The position numbers and the translations under genes are program-made. Of a stretch of DNA of 64,000 nucleotides, positions 8,422 to 16,650 are shown one piece after another (the stretch's first letter is position 1; the number at the start of each line of letters is the position of its first letter). The stretch comes from Hahella sp. HNIBRBA332 (GTDB lineage Bacteria; Pseudomonadota; Gammaproteobacteria; Pseudomonadales; Oleiphilaceae): assembly GCF_030719035.1 (NCBI RefSeq), contig NZ_CP132203.1:1736001-1800000 (forward strand), written 5' to 3'. The notes under the pieces were generated by a model, which saw nothing but the letters and a program-made list of their open reading frames with translations, was not told the DNA's origin and did not search any database.

Positions 8422-8460
8422 ATGCGCTGGATATCGCTTAGAGGCAGATATCCAGCGCAT
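8422..8460. other. Perfect 14-bp inverted repeat downstream of the cassette
   Basis: ATGCGCTGGATATC at 8422-8435 is exactly complementary to 8447-8460, with an 11-base loop. No T-run follows on either strand, so it is not a classical intrinsic terminator. It lies 50 bases after the peptidase gene and may protect the 3' end of the cassette mRNA or bind a protein. Confidence 0.7.
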
Positions 8461-8575
8461 TGAATGCTGATCGATTTATAGAGCCCCTCTTCACTCTGTA
8501 CTGATTCCCGGGTAAGTTCTAACCTGTGATTTCTTGCGTTTTTCAGACATAACGCAGAAGTATGAGGAGGCGAGA

Positions 8576-9169
8576 TTGACAAGTTTGTATGAGTGGAACC
8601 CAATGCCTCATGTCGTGGATATCTGTTGTCCTGAATGTGGCGATAAAGCTCAATTTGAGTTTGCTGAAGTGGTTCGAATCAGAAAGAAGGAAGAGGTTGC
8701 CTTCTTCCAACAAAATAATGCGTTCGAATACCGGCAATTTACAGATGGTTGCGGCCATAAATGGCATGCGGCGATTTATTATGCCGGTATGCATGGCGGT
8801 TCGGTGAATGCCATTACTGAGCTACCAAAAGGCTATGAATCTGATGACTGGTCCCATTCAAAATTTCTTGTCCGCGACCATGGTACGGACATGGGGTCAA
8901 TATTCTGCGGAAACTGCCATTTGAATCGGCATCATAACCTGAGCTGGCCGGGTGATGCATACTATTCAATTGAGTATCGGGGTAATGTCTTGTGGGCGTT
9001 TAATCAAGAGTCTGCGCATGATCTGCACCGCTTTATAAGCAGTAATGAAAGGAAAGTTGATGCTTATAAGTGGGGTCACTTTTTGAGGCATATACCAACA
9101 GTGTTTAAAACAAAGGCGGCGCGTGAGCCAATAGCCAAGAAATTGGCCAAATTGTTACGCTCTGACTAG
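8576..9169 (+). CDS. Hypothetical protein with two CxxC zinc-knuckle-like motifs
   Basis: The product is 197 residues if translation begins at the TTG at 8576, which has an excellent AGGAGG five bases upstream. A TTG at 8534 and an ATG at 8603 are in frame but lack such a site. The sequence has CPEC near residue 20 and CGNC further on, together with several His (KWHAAIYY, HLNRHHNLSW), suggesting a zinc-ribbon-like fold. It has no signal peptide. Its codon use and composition are more AT-rich than the cassette upstream. Family not recognised. Confidence 0.65.
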   Translation: MTSLYEWNPMPHVVDICCPECGDKAQFEFAEVVRIRKKEEVAFFQQNNAFEYRQFTDGCGHKWHAAIYYAGMHGGSVNAITELPKGYESDDWSHSKFLVRDHGTDMGSIFCGNCHLNRHHNLSWPGDAYYSIEYRGNVLWAFNQESAHDLHRFISSNERKVDAYKWGHFLRHIPTVFKTKAAREPIAKKLAKLLRSD

Positions 9170-9259
9170 ATATACTTGGTTTATCTCATAGGCTCTGGTA
9201 AGAGGCGAATGAGTTAATACGACGGTCATAAGCATCAAAAGCTTCAAGGAGGGATAATT

Positions 9260-9706
9260 ATGTCTGGAAACACCGTCCGTCTGCACCGCGTGCTGCGTAC
9301 GACGCCTGAAAAAATCTATCGCGCTTTTCTTGATCCAGAGGCGATGGCCAGGTGGCTGCCGCCGAATGGGTTTGTCGGTAAGGTGCATGGCATGGACGCC
9401 AAGGTAGGCGGTGGATACAGGATGTCCTTCACCAATTTTTCCACCGGACATAGCCACTCTTTTGGCGGGGTTTATCATGAGCTGGTTCCCCATGAGCGTA
9501 TCCGCTATACCGCGTCTTTTGACGATTCCAATCTGCCTGGCGAGATGCAGACCACGGTTACCCTGAGACAAGTCTCCTGCGGCTGTGAGCTGCACATTAC
9601 CCAGGAAGGCATCCCGGAAATGATTCCAGTGGAAGCCTGCTATTTGGGGTGGCAGGAGTCTCTGGAACATCTGGCGAGACTGGTGGAGCCTGAGATACCG
9701 GATTGA
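9260..9706 (+). CDS. SRPBCC / AHSA1-type protein
   Basis: The product has 148 residues, the usual length of the family. AAGGAGGG precedes the ATG. The N-terminus RVLRTTPEKIYRAFLDPEAM and the WLPPNGF turn that follows are typical of activator-of-Hsp90-ATPase-1-like START-fold proteins, as are GGGYRMSF, GVYHELVPHERI and the C-terminal helix GWQESLEHLARLV. Such proteins bind small hydrophobic ligands in a helix-grip cavity. The ligand cannot be read from the sequence. It appears to be a single-gene unit. Confidence 0.85.
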   Translation: MSGNTVRLHRVLRTTPEKIYRAFLDPEAMARWLPPNGFVGKVHGMDAKVGGGYRMSFTNFSTGHSHSFGGVYHELVPHERIRYTASFDDSNLPGEMQTTVTLRQVSCGCELHITQEGIPEMIPVEACYLGWQESLEHLARLVEPEIPD

Positions 9707-9815
9707 TCATTAACCCTGTTGCCGCAGGGCTCCTATCTAACGAATTTGTCCGATATAGTGGATTCTCTTTTACACAGGCCGCGATGCGCCTGGAACGGTA
9801 ATTCAAGGAATCCCT

Positions 9816-10370
9816 ATGTCGGAAAAGATGAAAATGCTGGCGGGTCAGCTCTACGACCCGACTGATCCTGAACTGGTGGAAATGCGCCTGAGCGCACGCT
9901 TGTTGACGGAGCAACTGAACGCCACCAGTGCAGTGGAGCCGGATGCGCGCAGGCGTCTGGTCAAGGAGTTGTTTGGGACCACTGGGGAGAACATTTTCAT
10001 CGAGTCTTCTTTCAACTGTGATTATGGCCGCCATATCCATGTGGGGGAAAACTTTTACGCTAACTTCGGCTGTGTGATTCTGGATGTGGCGGAGGTGCGC
10101 ATTGGCGATAACTGCCTGATTGCACCTCAGGTCGGCATCTACACCGCCACGCACCCTATCGATCCTGTGGAGCGCAACAGTGGTAAAGAATACGCCTTGC
10201 CCGTCACCATCGGCCACAACTGCTGGATTGGCGGACAGGCTACGATTAACCCGGGCGTCACCTTGGGCGATAACGTGGTCATCGCCTCCGGCGCGGTGGT
10301 GAGCAAAAGCTTTGGGAATAATGTGGTGATCGCGGGAAATCCGGCTAGAGTGATAAGAGAAATACCGTAG
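9816..10370 (+). CDS. Sugar O-acetyltransferase, maltose/galactoside acetyltransferase family
   Basis: The product has 184 residues, matching Maa/LacA-like enzymes. AAGGA precedes the ATG. The N-terminal Mac domain has MLAGQLYDPTDPELV. The left-handed beta-helix follows with hexapeptide turns (IHVGENFYANFGCVILD, VRIGDNCLIAPQVGIYTATHP) and the family's catalytic-His region ATHPIDPVERNSGKEYALPVTIG. Family members transfer acetyl from acetyl-CoA to a sugar hydroxyl. The natural acceptor is often unknown, and no sugar operon surrounds this gene. Confidence 0.9.
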   Translation: MSEKMKMLAGQLYDPTDPELVEMRLSARLLTEQLNATSAVEPDARRRLVKELFGTTGENIFIESSFNCDYGRHIHVGENFYANFGCVILDVAEVRIGDNCLIAPQVGIYTATHPIDPVERNSGKEYALPVTIGHNCWIGGQATINPGVTLGDNVVIASGAVVSKSFGNNVVIAGNPARVIREIP

Positions 10371-10447
10371 GCTCGTGGCGAAACCTGGGCCCGATACGGT
10401 AAAAACAATTCGCGTCGCAAAGGCGGTGGCGCCGGAGGGGGAATATC

Positions 10448-10948
10448 ATGCTGGAATTGAATCGGGAACGATGGGCGCAGTTATCGCACGCATTCGGCGA
10501 AGCGGGGGATATCCCGGATATGTTGCAGGAACTGGCGAAAATGCCGCCGTCGGACACCTTTGAATCCGAACCCTACTTTTCACTTTGGAATGCGTTGTGT
10601 CATCAGGGAGATGTATACACTGCGTCCTACGCGGCGGTTCCTCATATTGTCGATATCCTGAGCCGGAACCCTCAAGACGCGCCGATAGACTTCTTCCTGT
10701 TGCCCGTATCGATAGAAATCACCCGGCTTCATGGTCACGGGCCTGAGATGTCGGCGGAACTGGAAGAGGGCTATCATAACGCCATCGCCATGTTGCCGGG
10801 TCTCGCCGCCAAGGCGAAACCGAAAGATGAAGTTGGCGTGAGAGTATTAGCCGCCGTGATGGCCGTCGTACATGGCCAGGCTGCATTGGCTGAAGCGATT
10901 ATGGAATTAAGCCCTGAAGTCATTGAAGACTTTATGGAAGAAATATAG
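10448..10948 (+). CDS. Hypothetical HEAT-like helical protein
   Basis: The product has 166 residues. The ATG has a strong GGAGGGGG upstream. The segment FSLWNALCHQGDVYTASYAAVPHIVDIL is typical of a family of small helical, HEAT-repeat-like proteins that I know only as hypothetical. Some of these sit near polymorphic toxins, so an immunity-like role is possible but not shown here. There is no signal peptide. It is followed by a bidirectional terminator shared with the convergent gene at 11113. Confidence 0.7.
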   Translation: MLELNRERWAQLSHAFGEAGDIPDMLQELAKMPPSDTFESEPYFSLWNALCHQGDVYTASYAAVPHIVDILSRNPQDAPIDFFLLPVSIEITRLHGHGPEMSAELEEGYHNAIAMLPGLAAKAKPKDEVGVRVLAAVMAVVHGQAALAEAIMELSPEVIEDFMEEI

Positions 10949-11044
10949 CTGCTTTTATTGGTGATTAATCTCTTTTTTAATATATATTTCCACTTGTCAT
11001 AATGAGGCCATTCTGGATGCTGGTAAGCAGTCAGGTGCGAATAC

Positions 11045-11081
11045 AAAAAAGCAGAGACGAATATCATCGACTCTGCTTTTT
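11045..11081. terminator. Bidirectional intrinsic terminator
   Basis: An 11-bp stem pairs AAAAAGCAGAG (11046-11056) with CTCTGCTTTTT (11071-11081) around a 14-base loop. The A- and T-runs at the two ends let it act in both directions, between the convergent genes ending at 10948 and 11113. Confidence 0.8.
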
Positions 11082-11112
11082 CCATCTTATAGATCCTGTC
11101 CGGATCTAAACA

Positions 11113-11697
11113 TTAATCCAGCCAGTAAATGTCTTGTACTGTGATTAAAGTGCCTGCTTGAGAGTTCATGGAACCTTCGCGCAGATAAACTTGCTCACCC
11201 ACGATTTCCACCCACAAACCGTCCAGCTTCATCGCGTCCTGTTGATTGATGCTGAAGTTCAGCAGGTAATTGCCGCCTTCTGGCGTACGCAGGCTGATAT
11301 CGGCGAAACGAATGTCTTTGGCGGGTTTGGTGACAACCAGTTTGCCGCTCAGCGTGACGATGTTAGGTGTTACGTCAGTTACGCAAGCGCCGCTTTCTTC
11401 AGAGTAAACGCGGCCTTCCTCGCAAGAGCAGTGGCTGGGAGCGCCCCAGGCGCCCAGATCGCGGGTGCAGATCTGAGGATAACGGCCTTGTCTGCCAAGG
11501 TCGTTGTAGGCAGTTTGAGTCAGGCAGGTGCCGGTGACTTCGCTGTACACCTGGTCTTCAGGGCACTGGCAGATACTGGCGTTGCCCCAGACGTTGATAT
11601 CCATGGTGCAGATCAACGCATCGGTTTTACCTTCCGCAAAAGCGGGCAGAGTGAAAATACAAAGACATGAAAGCAGAACCAGTTTAATTAATCTCAT
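11113..11697 (-). CDS. Secreted Cys-rich protein with a duplicated module
   Basis: The product has 194 residues with a clear Sec signal peptide (LVLLSCLCIFTLPAFAEG, cleavage after AFA). AGAGGT precedes the ATG. Two copies of a cysteine module follow: ICTMDINVWGNASICQCPEDQVYSEVTGTC and, about 40 residues later, ICTRDLGAWGAPSHCSCEEGRVYSEESGAC; the four Cys align. The C-terminal ~85 residues look like a small beta domain. It is likely periplasmic or exported with disulfide bonds. Function unknown. The AT-rich region upstream probably carries its promoter. Confidence 0.75.
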   Translation of the reverse strand: MRLIKLVLLSCLCIFTLPAFAEGKTDALICTMDINVWGNASICQCPEDQVYSEVTGTCLTQTAYNDLGRQGRYPQICTRDLGAWGAPSHCSCEEGRVYSEESGACVTDVTPNIVTLSGKLVVTKPAKDIRFADISLRTPEGGNYLLNFSINQQDAMKLDGLWVEIVGEQVYLREGSMNSQAGTLITVQDIYWLD

Positions 11698-12059
11698 TGT
11701 TACCTCTAACCTGTAATTTTAATTTCCATATATTGAAATAATCTGGCAATAAATGAGCAGAATATAGTCTGATTGAAAAAATCTTAGAATATATAAAACC
11801 CATTAACTGCAACGGCGCGCATTGTAAGAAGGGAAAATAACTCCGCCTATCGTATTTTCTACGAGTCGCTGAAAATAAATGACGAAAAATTAAAAATATG
11901 GGGTTATATAAAAAACGAATTGATGTGAATCAATTAAGAAAAACGATATGTGGTATTTATGTAAATATATCGGTTTTAACGTATTGTATGTGGAGGTCTA
12001 AAATATTGGTTTGCACAGACTCTTGTCTGATGACGGAAGCGTGAATGGGCGCCTACGGC
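11698..12059. other. AT-rich intergenic region
   Basis: About 360 bases without a convincing gene. The stretch 11700-12000 is distinctly AT-rich compared with neighbours and lies upstream of the secreted Cys-rich gene. Its promoter should be here, but I cannot pick one hexamer pair with confidence. Confidence 0.5.
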
Positions 12060-12380
12060 TTAGAAGTAAACGCCGATCGCCATCACCGCCAAGGTTAATA
12101 ACAATGGGACTCCAACCAGCAATGCTGGCAAAGTCAGGATGTAAAAAACAGGCCTTGCTACGACCGATCTGGTGTTGGACGCGAATAAAGCGGATAGGAT
12201 CAGAAATCCTTCTGTCAGCAGTAAATTGCTCCATATGCTCTTGGCGGCGCCCAAACTCTCGTCAAAAAATAACGCGTGTATGCTGTGGGCGGCGGCGATC
12301 AACGCGAGGCAGGTGAAAACCACCGCGATGGTTACTTGCATCCTGGATAACATGGATCGATGAACGCTTGTCTTGGGCAT
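12060..12380 (-). CDS. Small integral membrane protein
   Basis: The product has 106 residues. Three hydrophobic segments are visible, near residues 15-38 (VTIAVVFTCLALIAAAHSI), 50-65 (LLLTEGFLILSALF) and 76-102 (FYILTLPALLVGVPLLLTLA), giving a three-helix inner-membrane protein. There is no good ribosome-binding site at the first ATG; ATGs at residues 10 and 14 are alternatives. I do not recognise the family. Confidence 0.55.
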   Translation of the reverse strand: MPKTSVHRSMLSRMQVTIAVVFTCLALIAAAHSIHALFFDESLGAAKSIWSNLLLTEGFLILSALFASNTRSVVARPVFYILTLPALLVGVPLLLTLAVMAIGVYF

Positions 12381-12525
12381 GGATTAATTGGGCTTCAATA
12401 TGCACGAGAGTGGCTGCATGCGTTGTTGAATCAGTAGAACATATAAATATTGAGTTGAGCTATGAGAGTCAGCTGTTTCTTGTCAGAGCGGGTTAATCAG
12501 GAAAGGCTTGCGTGGGTCAAATTCA

Positions 12526-12555
12526 AAAGGGGTCGAAACAAATTTCGACCCCTTT
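12526..12555. terminator. Strong intrinsic terminator of ybiT (bidirectional)
   Basis: A perfect 13-bp stem, AAAGGGGTCGAAA at 12526-12538 with its complement at 12543-12555, surrounds a four-base loop. Read on the minus strand it lies just after the ABC-F gene and is followed by a short T-run. On the plus strand it is followed by CTTTTTG. Confidence 0.85.
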
Positions 12556-12564
12556 CTTTTTGAC

Positions 12565-14160
12565 TTAAACGTCCATGCCCTGAGAGCGAAGGTATTCATC
12601 ATAAGTGCCGGCGAAATTGATCACGCTGTTTGGTGTGATGTCGATGATTCGCGTGGCGAGTGAGGAGACGAATTCGCGGTCGTGGCTGACGAAAATGACG
12701 GTGCCTTCGAATTTCTCCAGAGAGAGGTTGAGGGATTCGATGGATTCCATGTCCAAGTGGTTGGTGGGCTCGTCCATGACGATAATGTTGGGACGTTGCA
12801 GCATGATTTTGCCAAACAACATGCGGCCCTGTTCGCCCCCGGAAATTTTGGTGACGGACTTCTTGATCTCGTCGCCTGAAAACAGCAGTTGTCCCAGGAT
12901 GCCGCGAATCACCTGATCGTCATCTTTGGGCTGACGCCATTGGCTCATCCATTCGAATAAGCTCATGTCCTCAGCGAAATCGGCGGCGTGGTCCTGCGCG
13001 TAGTAACCAATCGACGCGCCTTCCGACCATTTCACGATGCCCGCGTCCGGTTCGACTTCGTTCATCAGGCAGCGCATCAGTGTGGTTTTACCTGCGCCGT
13101 TGGCGCCCAGAACCGCTACTTTTTCGCCGACTTCAACCATCATATCCAGCTTTTTAAACAGGCTGAGATCTTCATAGCCTTTGCTGAGACCTTCCACTTC
13201 CAGCGCCAGGCGGAACAGTTTCTTCTCCTGGTTGAAGCGGATATAGGGGTTAACCCGGCTGGAAGCCTTAACTTCCGCCAGTTGGATTTTCTCCATCTGA
13301 CGAGCGCGGGACGTCGCCTGCTTGGCTTTAGAAGCGTTTGCGGAGAAGCGGGCGACAAACTGCGCCAGATCGTCCAGCTGCGCTTGCTTCTTCTCATTCT
13401 CAGCCAGCAGCTGTGAGCGCGCCAGAGTTGAGGCGGCCATGTACTGGTCGTAGTTGCCGGGGTAGAGGCGAATCTCGCCGTAATCCACATCCGCCATGTG
13501 CGTACACACGCTGTTCAGGAAGTGACGATCGTGAGAAATGATGATCATGGTGCTGTTTCTGGCGTTCAACACATCTTCCAGCCAGCGGATGGTGTTGATG
13601 TCCAGGTTGTTGGTCGGCTCATCGAGCAACAGAACGTCTGGGTCCGAAAACAGCGCTTGCGCCAACAGAACCCGTAACTTCCAGCCGGGAGCGACGGCGC
13701 TCATCAGCCCATAGTGTTGTTCGACGGGAATGCCGACGCCAATCAACAATTCGCCCGCGCGGGACTCGGCGGTATAACCATCCATTTCTGCGAAGGCGCC
13801 TTCCAGGTCGGCGACTTTCATGCCGTCCTCGTCGCTCATTTCCGGCAGGCTGTAGATGCGATCCCGCTCACGCTTTACTTCCCACAGCTCGGGATAACCC
13901 ATGATGACCGTGTCGATGACAGAATAGTTTTCGTACGCGAACTGATCCTGACGCAATTTACCTACGCGGGCGTTCGGCTCAATGGAAACCACGCCGGCGG
14001 TCGGGCTCAGATCGCCGCCGAGGATTTTCATAAACGTCGACTTCCCGCAACCATTAGCGCCGATCAGGCCGTAGCGGCCGCCGGGGGAGAACTTGACGGA
14101 GACGTTTTCAAACAGCGGCCGGGAGCCGAATTGCATCGTAATGTTCGCAGTACTAATCAC
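12565..14160 (-). CDS. ybiT: ABC-F family ATPase, YbiT type
   Basis: The product is 531 residues if it starts at the GTG at 14160. This matches the ~530-residue E. coli YbiT, whose N-terminus has the same NVTMQFGSKPLFENISVKF-like run. A longer reading from 14268 has no support. Two ABC cassettes without membrane segments are present, with Walker A GANGCGKST and GANGAGKTT, and Walker B LLLDEPTNNLD and IVMDEPTNHLD. ABC signatures and the inter-domain linker rich in Arg/Lys are also visible. ABC-F proteins bind the ribosomal E-site and relieve translation problems; YbiT's exact role is unsettled. It is a single-gene unit with its own terminator. Confidence 0.92.
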   Translation of the reverse strand: MISTANITMQFGSRPLFENVSVKFSPGGRYGLIGANGCGKSTFMKILGGDLSPTAGVVSIEPNARVGKLRQDQFAYENYSVIDTVIMGYPELWEVKRERDRIYSLPEMSDEDGMKVADLEGAFAEMDGYTAESRAGELLIGVGIPVEQHYGLMSAVAPGWKLRVLLAQALFSDPDVLLLDEPTNNLDINTIRWLEDVLNARNSTMIIISHDRHFLNSVCTHMADVDYGEIRLYPGNYDQYMAASTLARSQLLAENEKKQAQLDDLAQFVARFSANASKAKQATSRARQMEKIQLAEVKASSRVNPYIRFNQEKKLFRLALEVEGLSKGYEDLSLFKKLDMMVEVGEKVAVLGANGAGKTTLMRCLMNEVEPDAGIVKWSEGASIGYYAQDHAADFAEDMSLFEWMSQWRQPKDDDQVIRGILGQLLFSGDEIKKSVTKISGGEQGRMLFGKIMLQRPNIIVMDEPTNHLDMESIESLNLSLEKFEGTVIFVSHDREFVSSLATRIIDITPNSVINFAGTYDEYLRSQGMDV

Positions 14161-14742
14161 AGCATTGTCCAGGAAATAAACAGAAGGGCCGCGCATGATA
14201 GAGCAATCGCCGCTTAGGGCCAAGAGTGGCGGTGTGATAATGTGTGAAAGACCTTTATTGTGTTGCACATACTGGAAAGCACTATTCGGCGAACATTTGT
14301 TATTTTATGTAAGTTGGTATTGATTAATTAGTAAGGGGCATAGATGCGATATTAAATTGCATTTTTGTCGCCTCTACATGGAAAATGTAAGTTGATTGCG
14401 GCATTGAAAAAAATTAATCTAATACTATAACTCTGCATACAGTTCGTTAAATGAGACGGATTGTTTCTTATTGACTCTTCTTAGCTGAACGGCCATTAAT
14501 CAGGAGGCCAGGGAATAGCATGGAAATACGCCAAACCAATTTTAATATCAGGCTGTCAGTCATTCCGTTTTTAATTTATCTATAACAGGCGCACCTGCCT
14601 GTCATTTAACTTTTCCCCGTTGTAACCCGGACCTATTGATTGACGACGAATCAGTCTCCCAGAGACGTAACTCGCTCGTTGTCAGCCATGAAGGTCTCCT
14701 CCGTCCCTGAGCCTTTGACAAGGTGTAGTTTAAGGAAAATAT
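14161..14742. other. Divergent intergenic region between ybiT and the RHS-like gene
   Basis: About 580 bases lie between divergent starts. 14270-14460 is AT-rich and should hold promoters for both directions. The rest contains no ORF with a ribosome-binding site and no strong hairpin that I can see. Confidence 0.5.
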
Positions 14743-16362
14743 ATGATTGCTAAAGTAGATAATAAGTCACTGAAGAATGTGTCTCTACTGCAAAAGTCCG
14801 CATTGGCCGCCATGACTGCGTTTTCATTCAGCGCGCTGGCTGATCCCGCCATCCATGATATTGATGTGACGCCGAAAGTTTATCCTCCATACTATACGTC
14901 CACCGGGCTTGGTATTACCAAAGGCGATACGATTCAGGAAGCATTGAATATCTGGTGGGAGCTTTATTCTCGCCACTATAAAGTAAAACCTTATGGCAAG
15001 CTGAACTGTGTTTACTTATTAAAATCTAAGGCGAGCGGCAATATTGTCGCCAACGCCAAATTGGCCTTGGATTGCCATGGCGGCGTCAATATATATGGTA
15101 CGCCTGCCTGCCCAAGTGGTTATGTCGAACTGGGTTCAATGTGTAAAGCGGACGGCGTGATACTAGATAAGAATCGCCCCAACAGTTGCCCGACAGTGGC
15201 TGACTCAGTCAGTCTGGGCGTTGGTGAAACATTCTTGCGAGAAGCGGACTATCTGGATGCCGATAACTCCTTGCTGTTTTTCTCCCGTATGTACTCAAGC
15301 CAGGCCTACGCGGATATCAACACCGTGTCAGGATGGCGTCACGCATACTCCAGACGGGTCAATTATCGGGATGTTAACAAGGTAAAGATCGCAGAAGTCG
15401 TTTCAGACGAGGGGCAAGCGTATTCATTCACTCAGGATGGCGATAATTGGGTGAGCGATCCTGATGTCAATGTTAGCTTGCGTCTTTTCAAGGGCGACTC
15501 CGGGCTAAACATGTGGGAAGTGAAGCGAGATGGTCTGGTTGAGATTTATGACAATACTGGAAGACTTTTGTCCGTTAGCAATGCTACCGGGGAAGAGATA
15601 ACGCTGTCTTATTATCCTAAAACCGATCTCGTGCAGGAAATCGCCGCTACAAACGGGAAGAAACTGCAACTCTTCTATCAAGGCGCTTTGTTGAGTTCCT
15701 TAGTTGCTCCCAATGGACAAGAGTTTGTATACGAGTTTGACGCAAAAATTAACTTTGTGACGGTTTCTCGTAAGGACAATGCTGAAGCGCCTCCTGTGCT
15801 TTTGAAACGTTACCACTATGAAAACGCCAAATACTCTCATCACATTACAGGCGTAACTGACGGCTCTGACAGGTCGATAGCAACATGGACGTATGACGAG
15901 CAGGGAAGAACGAAATCCGCTGTGTCTGGAGATGGCTCGGATAGCTATACCATTGTATATAACGAAGACGATTCCGTCACTGTCACCCGTGATCAGGACA
16001 AGCAAACCACATACTTCTTTGAAACTATTTATGGCGTTCGCAAAGTAGTTCGAGTGGATGGCGACGCGTCCAGCAGTTGCGCTGCCTCTGAAGCGCTTTA
16101 CACCTATGACGTAAATGGATATCTGGATACGGTGACGGACAAGAACGGTCTTATCACCGACTACGACCACATCGATCGTGGGCTTGAAGTCAAACGCGTT
16201 GAGGCGAAAGGGATGCCGTATGAGCGCGTTATTCTGACCGAGTGGCATCCAACTTTCCGTTTACCCACGAAAATCACTGAGCCAGAGAAAGTGACTGAGT
16301 TCGTCTACGATGACGAGGGTAAATTAATCAGTAAAACTGAACGTCCCGTAGACAGCAAATAG
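14743..16362 (+). CDS. Short secreted RHS/YD-repeat protein
   Basis: The product has 539 residues. AAGGA precedes the ATG. An N-terminal hydrophobic stretch ending in FSFSALADP suggests a Sec signal with cleavage after ALA. Residues ~150-190 (DSVSLGVGETFLREADYLD) resemble the DUF6531-type start of RHS proteins. YD-like repeats follow (IYDNTGRLLSVSN, WTYDEQGRTKSAVS, YTYDVNGYLDTVTDKNG, FVYDDEGKLISK). RHS toxins are usually over 1,000 residues, with a core motif and a variable toxin tip. This one stops within the YD region and has neither, so it may be a truncated or structural member. A terminator-like hairpin follows. Confidence 0.8.
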   Translation: MIAKVDNKSLKNVSLLQKSALAAMTAFSFSALADPAIHDIDVTPKVYPPYYTSTGLGITKGDTIQEALNIWWELYSRHYKVKPYGKLNCVYLLKSKASGNIVANAKLALDCHGGVNIYGTPACPSGYVELGSMCKADGVILDKNRPNSCPTVADSVSLGVGETFLREADYLDADNSLLFFSRMYSSQAYADINTVSGWRHAYSRRVNYRDVNKVKIAEVVSDEGQAYSFTQDGDNWVSDPDVNVSLRLFKGDSGLNMWEVKRDGLVEIYDNTGRLLSVSNATGEEITLSYYPKTDLVQEIAATNGKKLQLFYQGALLSSLVAPNGQEFVYEFDAKINFVTVSRKDNAEAPPVLLKRYHYENAKYSHHITGVTDGSDRSIATWTYDEQGRTKSAVSGDGSDSYTIVYNEDDSVTVTRDQDKQTTYFFETIYGVRKVVRVDGDASSSCAASEALYTYDVNGYLDTVTDKNGLITDYDHIDRGLEVKRVEAKGMPYERVILTEWHPTFRLPTKITEPEKVTEFVYDDEGKLISKTERPVDSK

Positions 16363-16398
16363 CCAGTCTGTTAATCAGGTCTTAAACCTCTTGATACT

Positions 16399-16419
16399 GC
16401 CGCCCCACGAAGGGGCGGC
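16399..16419 (+). terminator. GC-rich hairpin after the RHS-like gene
   Basis: GCCGCCCC at 16399-16406 pairs with GGGGCGGC at 16412-16419 around ACGAA, followed by TTACTCTCC. The stem is strong and the T-run is weak. It is the likely transcript end of the YD-repeat gene. Confidence 0.6.
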
Positions 16420-16650
16420 TTACTCTCCAGCTTCTGTAGCGTCATCGATTGATTTGACCCAGGTCGCAATTCTCCCACCCTCCGCTAAAAAGCTTTGCCT
16501 GGATTCATGGCCTGGGTGCATGATCTCTTCTGAATAACGTTCAGTTAACTGTTTTTATCGGCCTGCGTCTGGCCGGTTATAACCTGCAGTATTGCGGACA
16601 TTCAGTATTCAGCCGCCGCGATAGGTTTTTAAAAGCTATCGAAAACAACA

